DNA of 64,000 nt from Halobaculum saliterrae. GTDB taxonomy: Archaea > Halobacteriota > Halobacteria > Halobacteriales > Haloferacaceae. The DNA lies in the NCBI RefSeq assembly GCF_009831625.1, contig NZ_WUUS01000006.1, forward strand, positions 62,001 to 126,000. Direction: 5' to 3'. The notes beneath the pieces are model-generated. The model was not told where the DNA came from and searched no databases. It saw only the letters and a list, made by a program, of their open reading frames with translations. Shown piece by piece: positions 1 through 8,815 of the stretch; within the stretch, counting starts at the first letter, position 1; each line of letters opens with the position of its first letter. A program made the translations under genes and the position numbers.

Positions 1-1
1 G

Positions 2-2023
2 GTCGAGACCCTGTTCCTCCACGCGCGCGACGACGCCGACGAGTTCACCGTCGTCGTCGAGCGCGACGGCTCGCGCGTCCTCCAGGGCGTCCTCGAACTC
101 AAGGAGGCCGACGCCGGCCCGCGCCCGCGACGCTTCCGGGTGAAACAGAAGGGCGGCGAGGAGCCGCGCCAGCCCGACCAGTTCGTCGAGCTGGCGCGCA
201 ACGCGCGCCGGATCCGCATCTCCGAGCAGACGGGGGCGGGCGCCCGCGACCGACTCGTCGAGATGCTCGACGCCTACCAACTCGACGCCAAGCAGGTGCG
301 CACCTGCCGCTACTGCGCGAACGCCGGACGCTACTCCCCGGTCACCTCCGACACCGCGGTGAAGGCCGACCGCGACTGGATCTGTCAGGACTGCGCGAAG
401 CGCGAGCTCGAGCGCGAGCTCTCCTACAAGGGGCAGTTCACCGGCAACGCGCAGGACCGTCTCGAGGACCTCCTGTTCGAGGTGCAGGACCTGGAGCGCA
501 TCACGAACCTCCTGCAGGGGAACCTCGACCCCGACCTCACGAAGTTCGACACCATCTCGGCGACGACCGACGAGATCGACCCCGTCCGCACGGACTCGCT
601 GAACCTCCACCCCGCGCTCCAGGAGCGCGTCGAGGGGCGGTTCGAGGAGCTGCTGCCCGTGCAGAGCCTCTCGGCCGAGAACGGCCTGTTCGAGGGCGAC
701 GACCAGCTCGTGGTGAGCGCGACGGCGACCGGGAAGACGCTCGTCGGGGAGCTCGCGGGCGTGAACAACGCGCTCAACGGGAAGGGGAAGCTGCTGTTCC
801 TCGTCCCGCTGGTCGCGCTCGCAAACCAGAAGCACGAGGACTTCGAGGAACGGTACGGCGACGTGCTCGACGTGACCATCCGGGTGGGCGCCTCCCGGAT
901 CAACGACGACGGCAACCGCTTCGATCCGAACGCGGACGTGATCGTCGGCACCTACGAGGGGATCGACCACGCGCTGCGCACGGGCAAGGACATGGGCGAC
1001 ATCGGCACCGTCGTCATCGACGAGGTCCACACCCTGAAGGAGGCGGGCCGCGGTCACCGCCTCGACGGGATGATCTCGCGGCTCAAGCACTACTCCGAGA
1101 ACCGGAACTCCTCGGCACAGTGGGTGTACCTCTCGGCGACCGTCGGCAACCCCGAGTTCCTGGCCGAGCGGCTGGGTGCGACCCTCATCGAGTTCGAGGA
1201 GCGTCCGGTCCCCATCGAGCGTCACGTCACCTTCGCCGACGAGCGCGAGAAGGTCGAGATCGAGAAGAAGCTCGTCAAACGCGAGTTCGACACGAAGTCC
1301 TCGAAGGGGTACCGCGGGCAGACGATCGTCTTCACCAACTCCCGCCGGCGCTGCCACGAGATCTCCCGGAAGCTGGAGTACGACTCCGCGCCGTACCACG
1401 CGGGCCTCGACTACAAGCGCCGCAAGACCGTCGAGCGGAAGTTCGGCGATCAGGAGCTGGCGGCGGTCGTCACCACCGCCGCGCTGGCCGCCGGCGTCGA
1501 CTTCCCCGCCTCGCAGGTGATCTTCGACACGCTCGCGATGGGGATCGAGTGGCTGTCCGTGCAGGAGTTCGAGCAGATGCTCGGCCGCGCGGGCCGGCCC
1601 GACTACCACGATCAGGGGAAGGTGTACGTGCTCGTCGAGCCGGACGCCAGCTACCACTCCTCGATGGAGGGCACCGAGGACGAGACCGCGTTCAAGCTGC
1701 TGAAGGGGGAGATGGAGGACGTGACGACGGTGTACGACACCGCCTCCGCCGCCGAGGAGACCCTCGCGAACGTCGTCGTCGCGGGGAAGCAGGCCAAGCG
1801 GTTGAACGACCGGATGATCGGCGAGGTCCCCACGACCCACGCGATCGGCAAGCTGCTGGAGTGGGAGTTCATCGACGGGCTGTCGCCGACCCCGCTGGGC
1901 CGGGCGGTCACCGAGCACTTCCTCGCCCCGGACGACGCGTTCCGGATCCTCGACGGGATCCGGAAGGACCACCACCCCTACGAGATCGTCGCGGACATGG
2001 AGCTGGCCGACGAGGAACTGTAG
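2..2023 (+). CDS. Ski2/Hel308-like SF2 DEAD/DEAH-box helicase, 5' end outside the window
   Basis: The reading frame is open to the left edge of the window, so the true start lies upstream and 673 codons are visible. An N-terminal region of unknown function (haloarchaeal DUF5814 type, from memory) is followed by two CxxC pairs (CRYC near 304, CQDC near 383) that probably bind zinc. The helicase core follows: Walker A ATATGKT near 720, DEVH box near 1018, motif III SAT, and motif VI QMLGRAGRP near 1575. This order is that of superfamily 2 helicases of the Ski2/Hel308 group, which unwind nucleic acid using ATP. A GTG at 140 could be mistaken for the start, but coding continues upstream of it. 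The exact substrate is not evident from the sequence. Confidence 0.9.
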   Translation, partial: VETLFLHARDDADEFTVVVERDGSRVLQGVLELKEADAGPRPRRFRVKQKGGEEPRQPDQFVELARNARRIRISEQTGAGARDRLVEMLDAYQLDAKQVRTCRYCANAGRYSPVTSDTAVKADRDWICQDCAKRELERELSYKGQFTGNAQDRLEDLLFEVQDLERITNLLQGNLDPDLTKFDTISATTDEIDPVRTDSLNLHPALQERVEGRFEELLPVQSLSAENGLFEGDDQLVVSATATGKTLVGELAGVNNALNGKGKLLFLVPLVALANQKHEDFEERYGDVLDVTIRVGASRINDDGNRFDPNADVIVGTYEGIDHALRTGKDMGDIGTVVIDEVHTLKEAGRGHRLDGMISRLKHYSENRNSSAQWVYLSATVGNPEFLAERLGATLIEFEERPVPIERHVTFADEREKVEIEKKLVKREFDTKSSKGYRGQTIVFTNSRRRCHEISRKLEYDSAPYHAGLDYKRRKTVERKFGDQELAAVVTTAALAAGVDFPASQVIFDTLAMGIEWLSVQEFEQMLGRAGRPDYHDQGKVYVLVEPDASYHSSMEGTEDETAFKLLKGEMEDVTTVYDTASAAEETLANVVVAGKQAKRLNDRMIGEVPTTHAIGKLLEWEFIDGLSPTPLGRAVTEHFLAPDDAFRILDGIRKDHHPYEIVADMELADEEL

Positions 2024-2143
2024 TCGGGCGCAAGCCACACAGCGACTCGGTCGTTCGATCGTCGGAGCGGACCCGTCCCATCACGTTCCGGTCGGACCGA
2101 AGACTGTACCAAGGTTGATTGCCGTCGCAGCCGTCGTCCGGGT

Positions 2144-2566
2144 ATGGCCGACTCGAACTCCCGCCGACAGCTCGTTCACGAGGTCCGATCCCAGCTCGAC
2201 GGCTGGGTGGACCGCGCCCGCGTCGAGGCGTACACCGAGCTGTTCGAGGGCGACGATCCGATCCTCCCCGAGGAGGAGCTCCGACTGCTCGATACGATCG
2301 ACTCCCAACTGGAACGGCACGGCGACGACGGCGTCTGGGGAACCGACCAGTACGGCATCCACTCGGCCGACGGCGGGCGGTCGACCGACGCGCTCGGGGT
2401 CGTCTGCGTGTATCACCCGCAGGTGACGAGCGACTCGGTCCTCCGCGGGATCGACGACCTCGACGACGAGACCGAGGAGCGGATCAACGCGGCGCTGTGG
2501 ACGTACGCCCAGCGGGTCACGGAGCTCGTCGAGGAACGACTCGACGAGTACCTCGATCGCGACTGA
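2144..2566 (+). CDS. conserved haloarchaeal protein of unknown function
   Basis: This 140-residue acidic soluble protein begins at ATG (MADSNSRRQ). It has no membrane segment, signal peptide or cysteine pairs. It is predicted to be mostly helical, with a central part (around LGVVCVYHP) that looks like a small alpha/beta element and a C-terminal helix rich in Glu, Arg and Leu. The reading frame has typical haloarchaeal acidic composition and GC-rich third positions, which favours it over overlapping frames. I do not recognise a characterised family. It stands alone between the helicase and an oppositely oriented gene, so context gives no function. Confidence 0.75.
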   Translation: MADSNSRRQLVHEVRSQLDGWVDRARVEAYTELFEGDDPILPEEELRLLDTIDSQLERHGDDGVWGTDQYGIHSADGGRSTDALGVVCVYHPQVTSDSVLRGIDDLDDETEERINAALWTYAQRVTELVEERLDEYLDRD

Positions 2567-2635
2567 CCTCGGCCGCGGATACGGACACGCGGGCGAACCG
2601 GCTCCCCGTTCGATCACACGGAACGCGGCGCCCCG

Positions 2636-3235
2636 TCAGACGCCGAGCCACTCGTCGTTCCGGACCTCGTAGCCGTTCGCCCGACAGAACTTGGCCGCCC
2701 GTCGACGGACCGACCGCGACCCGGGAAGCTTGTCCTTCTCGCCGATCTGCTCGACGATCCAGTCGGCGACGACCGGGATCCCCTCGTTCTCGTCGACCGG
2801 GTCGATCTCCACGAGTTCGTGAAACGCCCGTTCGTAGGCGTCGCGCTGCGATCCGGTGAAGTCCACGCCCTGGAGCGTCCCGGCCGCCTCGACGACCCGC
2901 TTCATCGCCGCGGCGACCGTCGGTCGCTGCACTCGGGCGCGGACGGCCGCGGGGCCGTCGAACAACTCCACGTCCGTGTCGGGGAGCAGCGCCTCGGCGG
3001 TGAACGTCTCGGCGTCAGTCGGGATCTCCCGCTCACCGACCACATCGACGACTTGGGCGCCGGTCGCGGGGAACTCCACCGACTCGAGATCCCGTTCGAT
3101 CGCGGCGAGGGCGTCCTCGTGGACCGGCGGCTCCTCCTCGTTGTACCGCTCGAGATCCGTCGCGAGGGCTCGCTTTCGACGGCGCGTTTCGGCGTCGTGG
3201 GCCTGTTTATCGCGTCCCTGTTTGTCGTCTGCCAT
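2636..3235 (-). CDS. conserved haloarchaeal hypothetical protein
   Basis: This 199-residue acidic protein starts MADDKQGRDKQ. The first 35 residues are highly charged and probably disordered. The middle (about residues 50-110) contains a predicted small alpha/beta domain similar in style to haloarchaeal DUF5789-type proteins. The C-terminal part (about 130-199) is basic and helical, ending NGYEVRNDEWLGV. A TATA-like element (ggttatcc on the minus strand, near 3262) sits about 27 nt upstream of the ATG, fitting a leaderless transcript. No catalytic motif is visible. Function unknown; the family link is a guess. Confidence 0.7.
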   Translation of the reverse strand: MADDKQGRDKQAHDAETRRRKRALATDLERYNEEEPPVHEDALAAIERDLESVEFPATGAQVVDVVGEREIPTDAETFTAEALLPDTDVELFDGPAAVRARVQRPTVAAAMKRVVEAAGTLQGVDFTGSQRDAYERAFHELVEIDPVDENEGIPVVADWIVEQIGEKDKLPGSRSVRRRAAKFCRANGYEVRNDEWLGV

Positions 3236-3410
3236 CCCCTAGCGTTGGTCTCCGCTCCGGATAACCCCGCGTCCGATTGTCGACCCGTGCGAACTCGACT
3301 GACGACCCGCAGGAACGCGGATCGCCCACGCGGACGGCGCCTGTCACCTCGGCGTCCAGTCTCGTTCCGTTCCCGTACCCTTTTTGCCGGCACACGGCAT
3401 CACATCCGGC

Positions 3411-5267
3411 GTGCTCGCGCCCGAGATCCTGTTCGTCTTCGCGGTGGTTCTCGCGGCGCTCGTGCTGTTCGTCACCGAGCCGGTGCCCGTGGACATCACC
3501 GCGCTCGGGATCCTCGTGGCGCTGTTGCTCTCCGGCCCGGTCACGACCGCGCTCGCCGGCGTCGGGGTGCTCGCGGAGTCGTTCGCGCTGGTGTCGGTCG
3601 AGGAGGGGTTGTCGGGGTTCGCGAACCCGGCGACGCTGACGGTACTCGCGATGTTCGTCCTCTCGGAGGGGATCCGCATGACCGGCATCGTCCAGCGGCT
3701 CGGGTCGTTCATCGCTCGACTCACGAAGGGCGACGAGCGGAAGCAACTGGGCGCGACGATCGGCGTGGTCGGTCCGATCTCCGGGCTGATCAACAACACC
3801 GCCGCGGTCGCCATCCTGCTCCCGATGGTGATCGACCTGGCGGAGCGGGGGCGGACCTCACCCTCGAAGCTGTTGCTTCCGCTGAGCTACGCGTCGATGT
3901 TCGGCGGGACGCTCACGCTCATCGGCACCTCGACGAACATCCTCGCGTCGGACCTGTACGCGACGCTCGCGCCCGCAGACGTGGCCAGACCGTTCCGGAT
4001 GTTCGAGTTCCTCCCGCTGGGCGCGGTGCTGTTGGTCGTCGGCTCGCTGTACCTGCTCACGATCGGACGGTGGCTCACGCCGGCCCGGATCGCGCCGCGT
4101 GCGGATCTCACCGAGGAGTTCCAGATGGCGGAGTACCTGACGGAGGTCGTCGTCCGCGAGGACTCCCCGTTGGTCGGCCAGCGCGTCGAGACGGCGTTCT
4201 CGGAGACCGAGTTCGACGTGGATCTGGTCCAACTCGTCCGCGACAACCGGACGTTCCTCGAACCGCTCGGACAGAAGGAGATCCGCGCGGGCGACGTGTT
4301 CGCCGTCCGAACGGACCGGACGACGCTCGTCGAACTGCTCGACGTCGAGGGGCTCGACCTCATCCCCGAAGTCGTCGACGAGGCGGAGCTGGAGACCGCC
4401 GAGGAGGCACACAACCTCGTGGAGGTCGTCGTCGCACCCGGATCGTCGCTGATCGGCGAGTCGCTCGCCTCCGCGAGCTTCCGCCAGCGCTACGACGCGA
4501 CGGTGCTGGCGCTGCGGCGCGGCGGGGAACTGTTCCGCCAGCGCATGGACCACGTCCCGCTGCGGGTGGGCGACACCCTGCTCGTGCAGGCGAGCGAGGC
4601 GTCGATCGACCGGCTCGACACGAACCGGAACTTCATCCTCGCGCGGGAGATCGAGCGCCACGACTACCGCCAGTCGAAGACGCTCCTCGCCGTGGGGATC
4701 GTCGCGCTCGCGATCGCCCTCGCGGCCGTCGACCTCGTTCCCATCGTCGTCTCCGCGCTCGCGGGGGCGCTCGCGATGGTCGTCACGGGCTGTCTGAAGC
4801 CCGGGGAGGTGTACGAGGCCGTCGAGTGGGACGTGATCTTCCTGCTCGCGGGCGTCATCCCGCTGGGGATCGCGATGCAGACCTCCGGCGCCGCGGGGCT
4901 GATCGCGGACGCCATCGTCGCGAGCGCGGACGTGCTCTCCCCGCTGGCGTTGCTCGGGGCGTTCTACGTCGTGACGGCGCTGCTCACGAACGTCATCTCG
5001 AACAACGCGAGCGTCGTGCTCATGATCCCCGTCGCCCTGCAGGTGGCCGCGACGCTCGGCGCGAACCCCCTCGCGTTCGCGATGGCCGTCACGTTCGCGG
5101 CGTCGACGGCGTTCATGACTCCCGTCGGCTACCAGACGAACCTGTTCGTGTACGGGCCGGGCGGCTACCGGTTCACCGACTACCTGCGGGTCGGGGCGCC
5201 GCTGCAGGCGATCTTCGCGGTCGTGACGACGCTCGGGATCCCGATCGTGTTCGGACTGGGGTTGTGA
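3411..5267 (+). CDS. SLC13/DASS-family permease with two central TrkA-C (RCK_C) domains
   Basis: This 618-residue membrane protein probably imports an anion or dicarboxylate with sodium. N-terminal and C-terminal membrane halves carry the paired family hallmarks INNTAAVAILLP with GTSTN, and ISNNASVVLMIP. Between them lie two cytoplasmic RCK_C domains (about residues 240-310 and 330-410) that in relatives bind small regulatory ligands. Start choice: a TTG at 3384 lies inside the T-rich promoter element, whereas this GTG is about 28 nt downstream of ttttt at 3381 and gives a leaderless transcript. The substrate cannot be read from the sequence; sulfate, citrate or succinate are all possible. 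Confidence 0.88.
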   Translation: MLAPEILFVFAVVLAALVLFVTEPVPVDITALGILVALLLSGPVTTALAGVGVLAESFALVSVEEGLSGFANPATLTVLAMFVLSEGIRMTGIVQRLGSFIARLTKGDERKQLGATIGVVGPISGLINNTAAVAILLPMVIDLAERGRTSPSKLLLPLSYASMFGGTLTLIGTSTNILASDLYATLAPADVARPFRMFEFLPLGAVLLVVGSLYLLTIGRWLTPARIAPRADLTEEFQMAEYLTEVVVREDSPLVGQRVETAFSETEFDVDLVQLVRDNRTFLEPLGQKEIRAGDVFAVRTDRTTLVELLDVEGLDLIPEVVDEAELETAEEAHNLVEVVVAPGSSLIGESLASASFRQRYDATVLALRRGGELFRQRMDHVPLRVGDTLLVQASEASIDRLDTNRNFILAREIERHDYRQSKTLLAVGIVALAIALAAVDLVPIVVSALAGALAMVVTGCLKPGEVYEAVEWDVIFLLAGVIPLGIAMQTSGAAGLIADAIVASADVLSPLALLGAFYVVTALLTNVISNNASVVLMIPVALQVAATLGANPLAFAMAVTFAASTAFMTPVGYQTNLFVYGPGGYRFTDYLRVGAPLQAIFAVVTTLGIPIVFGLGL

Positions 5268-5330
5268 GCCGGTCGCGGGGGCGGAGCGAACGGAACGGTT
5301 TATTCGCGTCCGCCACAGAGGTGGTAGCAC

Positions 5331-5401
5331 GGGACCGTGGGTTAGCGGTATACTCCTGGCCTTGGGTGCCAGTGTCCCCGGTTCGAATCCGGGCGGTCCC
5401 A
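5331..5401 (+). tRNA. tRNA-Pro (anticodon TGG)
   Basis: A cloverleaf can be drawn. The acceptor stem GGGACCG pairs with CGGTCCC with discriminator A. The anticodon loop CTTGGGT (5361-5367) holds TGG at 5363-5365. The T arm CCCCGGTTCGAATCCGGG includes the invariant TTCGA. No intron is visible. The 3' CCA is not encoded. The nuclease gene that follows is AT-richer and begins 71 bases downstream. Confidence 0.96.
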
Positions 5402-5472
5402 TCCACTTTCACTCCGTACCGACCGTTCAATTCGGCTCCCTCAGAACCGAATGTATGGGTCCACTGGAGGAG

Positions 5473-6273
5473 ATGCCGAGTCACCGGAAGGGAGACTACA
5501 CCGAAGCGGTCGTGGTGGCCGAATTAAAACGGCGCGGGATCGCGGTTTCGAAACCTGTCGGCGACAACGAACGGTACGATGCTATCTTGGAGGCGAAGGA
5601 TCGACTCCTGACCGTACAGATCAAGACGGGTTCGTACGAGCGGGAGGGAATACGGTTTCGAGGTGCTTCCCAACACACGAACAGCAGCGGGAACGTATAC
5701 AAACTCTATGAAGACGACGTCGATTACTTTCTCGTATACTGCCACGAGTCGACATCGTTGTATCTCGTACCCGAATCCGAGGTCGGTTCTAACATGTTTC
5801 TCCGGACTGCCGAGCCGAGCCAACGACACGCGAATATGAACTGGGCACGGGAGTACGAATTCGACGCAAACTGGCCGCCCACAGAAGCGGTCGACACGCA
5901 GAGGTCGGAGCCAAACGTGGCCCGAGAACTGGTGGACCGCGAGATCACCGTTCACGTCCCAATTAACGAAGAACAGTACGACTTACTGCTCGAAACGAAC
6001 GACGGTAAGCGATATCGTACCGCTGTCGAGCGAGGGACAGTCACCGAAGGGCGCATACGGTTCGACCCGAAGTGCCAGCTCCCGGGTCCGGATACGATCG
6101 ATCTCATCGTGGTCCACCTCGACTCGCCCGACTCGCTCTTTCTAGTTCGTCGCGATGAGTACGACACCGCACTCTCGCTCAGAGTCGAGACTCCCGATCG
6201 GTGGAACAGTATGATCAACTGGGCCGAAGACTACGAGTTCGACGCTCGCTGGCCCCCTGATATCCCCGAGTAG
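5473..6273 (+). CDS. PD-(D/E)XK nuclease of the group I intron-associated (I-Ssp6803I-like) type, with degenerate second copy
   Basis: This 266-residue protein has an N-terminal PD-(D/E)XK fold. With the start at this ATG the candidate catalytic residues are E11 (GDYTEA), D36 (ERYDAI), Q49 and K51 (VQIKTG), the E-D-QxK pattern I recall for I-Ssp6803I. Residues from about 150 onward repeat the same layout: YDLLLE for YDAILE, GRIRF for EGIRF, and INWAEDYEFDARWPP for MNWAREYEFDANWPP. In the repeat QxK is replaced by AVE, so it is probably inactive. The frame extends upstream into tRNA-Pro, so starts before 5402 are unlikely; ATG 5455 is the alternative. Codon use is visibly more AT-rich than in neighbours, suggesting horizontal acquisition. 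Its target is unknown. Confidence 0.82.
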   Translation: MPSHRKGDYTEAVVVAELKRRGIAVSKPVGDNERYDAILEAKDRLLTVQIKTGSYEREGIRFRGASQHTNSSGNVYKLYEDDVDYFLVYCHESTSLYLVPESEVGSNMFLRTAEPSQRHANMNWAREYEFDANWPPTEAVDTQRSEPNVARELVDREITVHVPINEEQYDLLLETNDGKRYRTAVERGTVTEGRIRFDPKCQLPGPDTIDLIVVHLDSPDSLFLVRRDEYDTALSLRVETPDRWNSMINWAEDYEFDARWPPDIPE

Positions 6274-6341
6274 TTCTACGCCGGGTCCACTTCCACCGAG
6301 AGGCGACAGTTCTTACCCGATGAGGTGGCTACCTCAGTGCA

Positions 6342-8456
6342 ATGAGTCAGGTCTCCGAGAGCCAGGACGTCGACGCCTTCCTCAGTTTCTATCGGACCTA
6401 CTACGCCGACGAGGTCGCGCGTCTCGCCCAGAACTACCCGAAGGAGCAGCGCTCGCTGTACGTCGAGTACGACGACCTGTACACGTACGACCCGGACCTC
6501 GCCGAGCGGTACCTCAACCGTCCGGGGGAGATGCAGGAGGTCGCCGAGGAGGCGCTTCGGACGTACGACCTCCCGGTCGACATCTCGCTGGGGCAGGCGC
6601 ACGTCCGCCTCCGTCACCTCCCCCGCGAGAACACCCTCGACATCCGCGGCATCCGCGTCAGCGACGACCACATCGGCTCGATGGTCGCGGTGATGGGGAT
6701 CGTCCGTAAGGCGACGGACGTGCGCCCGAAGATCGTCGAGGCCGCCTTCGAGTGCCAGCGCTGCGGGACGATGACGTACATCCCGCAGAACGACTCCGGG
6801 TTTCAGGAACCCCACGAGTGCCAGGGCTGCGAGCGGCAGGGGCCGTTCCGCGTCAACAACAACGAGTCGAAGTTCATCGACTCCCAGCAGCTCCGGGTAC
6901 AGGAGTCGCCGGAGGGTCTGCGCGGCGGGGAGACGCCCCAGAGCATCGACGTGAACCTAGAGGACGACATCTGCGGAAAGGTGACGCCCGGCGACCACGT
7001 CACCGTCGTCGGCCGGTTGGAGATGGAGCAGGTGACGAGCGGGCAGGAGAAGACGACGGTGTTCGACCCGTACATGGAGGGCGTCTCCGTCGTCATCGAG
7101 GACGAGGAGTTCGAGGACATGGACATCACCGACGAGGACAAACAGGAGATCCTCGAGCTCTCGACGCACGAGAACATCTACGACGAGATGGTCGCCTCGG
7201 TCGCGCCCTCCATCTACGGCTACGAGCAGGAGAAGCTCTCGATGATCCTCCAACTGTTCTCGGGGGTGACGAAGCACCTTCCGGACGGGTCGCGCATTCG
7301 TGGCGACTTACATATGCTTCTGATAGGGGACCCGGGTACGGGGAAGAGCCAGATGTTATCATACATTCGAAATATTGCCCCGCGTTCCGTCTACACCTCC
7401 GGGAAGGGGTCCAGTTCCGCCGGCCTCACCGCGGCGGCGGTCCGCGACGACTTCGGCGACGGCCAGCAGTGGACGCTGGAGGCGGGGGCGCTCGTTCTCG
7501 CGGACAAGGGGATCGCGGCGGTCGACGAGCTCGACAAGATGCGCCCGGAGGACCGATCGGCCATGCACGAGGCGCTGGAGCAACAGCAGATCAGCGTCTC
7601 CAAGGCCGGCATCAACGCGACGCTCAAGAGCCGCTGTTCGCTGCTGGGCGCGGCCAACCCCAAGTACGGCCGCTTCGACCAGTACGAGCCGATCGGCGAG
7701 CAGATCGACCTCGAACCGGCGCTCATCTCCCGGTTCGACCTCATCTTCACCGTCACCGACAGCCCCGACCCCGAGCACGACGCCAAGCTGGCCGACCACA
7801 TCCTGACGACGAACTACGCCGGCGAGTTGAACACCCAGCGCACGGAGATGGCGACCTCGAACTTCACGCAGGAGCAGGTCGACGAGGTGACCGAGGAGGT
7901 CGCGCCCGTCATCGACGCCGAACTCCTCCGGAAGTACATCGCGTACGCCAAGCGCAACTGCTACCCGACGATGACCGACGAGGCGCGGGCGGCGATCCGC
8001 GAGTTCTACGTGGACCTCCGGGCGAAGGGCGCCGACGAGGACGCGCCCGTCCCCGTCACCGCCCGGAAGCTGGAGGCGCTCGTGCGGCTCTCGGAGGCGA
8101 GCGCCCGCGTTCGCCTCTCGGACACCGTCGAGGAGGAGGACGCCACGCGCATCATCGAGATCGTCCGCTCGTGTCTGCAGGACATCGGCGTCGACCCGGA
8201 GACGGGCCAGTTCGACGCCGACGTGGTCGAGACCGGGACCAGCAAGAGCCAGCGCGACCGGATCAAGAGCGTCAAGGAGCTGATCGAGACGATCGCCCAG
8301 GAGTACGACGACGAGCCCGGCGCGCCGGTGGACACGATCCTCGAACGCGCCGAGGAGGCCGGAATGGACGCGGACAAGGCGGAGAAACAGATCGAGAAGT
8401 TCCGGACGAAAGGCGAGATCTACGAGCCGAAGCCGGGCTACGTCCGGACGACGTGA
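6342..8456 (+). CDS. mcm: replicative DNA helicase MCM
   Basis: This 704-residue protein is the archaeal replicative helicase, which forms a hexamer and unwinds DNA 3' to 5' ahead of the fork. Domain order is as in the family: N-terminal A domain; zinc-binding C138, C141, C160 and C163; OB fold; AAA+ core with Walker A GDPGTGKS at 329-336; Walker B AVDELDKM; arginine finger SRFDL; and a C-terminal winged helix. There is no intein, but codons over the P-loop (7296-7385) are strikingly AT-rich compared with the rest of the gene. A small conserved gene follows after 6 bases and is probably co-transcribed. Confidence 0.97.
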   Translation: MSQVSESQDVDAFLSFYRTYYADEVARLAQNYPKEQRSLYVEYDDLYTYDPDLAERYLNRPGEMQEVAEEALRTYDLPVDISLGQAHVRLRHLPRENTLDIRGIRVSDDHIGSMVAVMGIVRKATDVRPKIVEAAFECQRCGTMTYIPQNDSGFQEPHECQGCERQGPFRVNNNESKFIDSQQLRVQESPEGLRGGETPQSIDVNLEDDICGKVTPGDHVTVVGRLEMEQVTSGQEKTTVFDPYMEGVSVVIEDEEFEDMDITDEDKQEILELSTHENIYDEMVASVAPSIYGYEQEKLSMILQLFSGVTKHLPDGSRIRGDLHMLLIGDPGTGKSQMLSYIRNIAPRSVYTSGKGSSSAGLTAAAVRDDFGDGQQWTLEAGALVLADKGIAAVDELDKMRPEDRSAMHEALEQQQISVSKAGINATLKSRCSLLGAANPKYGRFDQYEPIGEQIDLEPALISRFDLIFTVTDSPDPEHDAKLADHILTTNYAGELNTQRTEMATSNFTQEQVDEVTEEVAPVIDAELLRKYIAYAKRNCYPTMTDEARAAIREFYVDLRAKGADEDAPVPVTARKLEALVRLSEASARVRLSDTVEEEDATRIIEIVRSCLQDIGVDPETGQFDADVVETGTSKSQRDRIKSVKELIETIAQEYDDEPGAPVDTILERAEEAGMDADKAEKQIEKFRTKGEIYEPKPGYVRTT

Positions 8457-8462
8457 CCGCGG

Positions 8463-8747
8463 ATGGACCGCATCTCCGCCCTCCGGAACGTGGAGGACGC
8501 CATCCGTGCGTTCGAGGACGGCGAGGCCGACCTCGCCGACACCGAGCGTCGCGTCGCGACGGTGCTGCGCACCTACGCGACCGAGTTCGAGGTGGAGGAC
8601 CGCCGCGCGTACCGCGTCGTCGACGGTCCCGGCGAGGGGCGCGTCGTCGTCGCCGGAACGCCAGCCGAGGCGCGCGAGCGAGCCGTCCGGCTCGCCGACA
8701 GCGGTGACGGGGAAACTCCAGCCGACGTGACGGTCGAATCGCTGTAG
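8463..8747 (+). CDS. small conserved haloarchaeal protein downstream of mcm
   Basis: This 94-residue acidic protein begins MDRISALRNVEDAIRAF, 6 bases after the mcm stop, so it is likely part of the mcm transcript. The N-terminal half is predicted as two helices; the C-terminal half has a short beta-rich segment (GEGRVVVAGTPAEARERA) resembling the end of a small alpha/beta fold. There are no cysteines and no membrane segment. I do not recognise a characterised family. Its position next to mcm suggests, without proving, a role tied to replication. Confidence 0.75.
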   Translation: MDRISALRNVEDAIRAFEDGEADLADTERRVATVLRTYATEFEVEDRRAYRVVDGPGEGRVVVAGTPAEARERAVRLADSGDGETPADVTVESL

Positions 8748-8785
8748 GCGACGGCGGTATCGACTTCGATACGCGGCTCGGAACG

Positions 8786-8793
8786 TTTTATAT
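8786..8793 (+). promoter_or_regulatory. TATA box of the operon starting at 8816
   Basis: The element tttatatt lies 26 nt upstream (centre to A of ATG) of the start at 8816, the spacing expected for a leaderless haloarchaeal mRNA. It also marks the break between the mcm transcript and the next operon. Confidence 0.65.
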
Positions 8794-8815
8794 TAGTAAC
8801 TGAATCCGCGAACGT

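Noticed and set aside
3384-3410. TTG at 3384 as start of the SLC13 permease
   Set aside because: It lies in the T-rich promoter element; the GTG at 3411 has the normal promoter spacing.
5362-5472. Extension of the nuclease gene upstream into tRNA-Pro
   Set aside because: The first codons fall inside the tRNA. The start at 5473 gives the catalytic residue spacing expected for the family.
2819-5527. Very long open frames antisense to or overlapping real genes (also 10602-12689, 27134-30049, 39513-42386, 54806-56770)
   Set aside because: They are Arg/Pro/Gly-rich shadow frames produced by high GC third positions and overlap well-supported genes in another frame.
5331-6341. Integrated element with tRNA-Pro as attachment site
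   Set aside because: No copy of the tRNA 3' end was found downstream of the nuclease gene and no integrase is present. A one-gene insertion remains possible, but boundaries are not visible.
6342-8456. An intein in MCM
   Set aside because: The gene reads straight through the P-loop at normal length (704 residues), with no splicing motifs. Only the codon anomaly remains.
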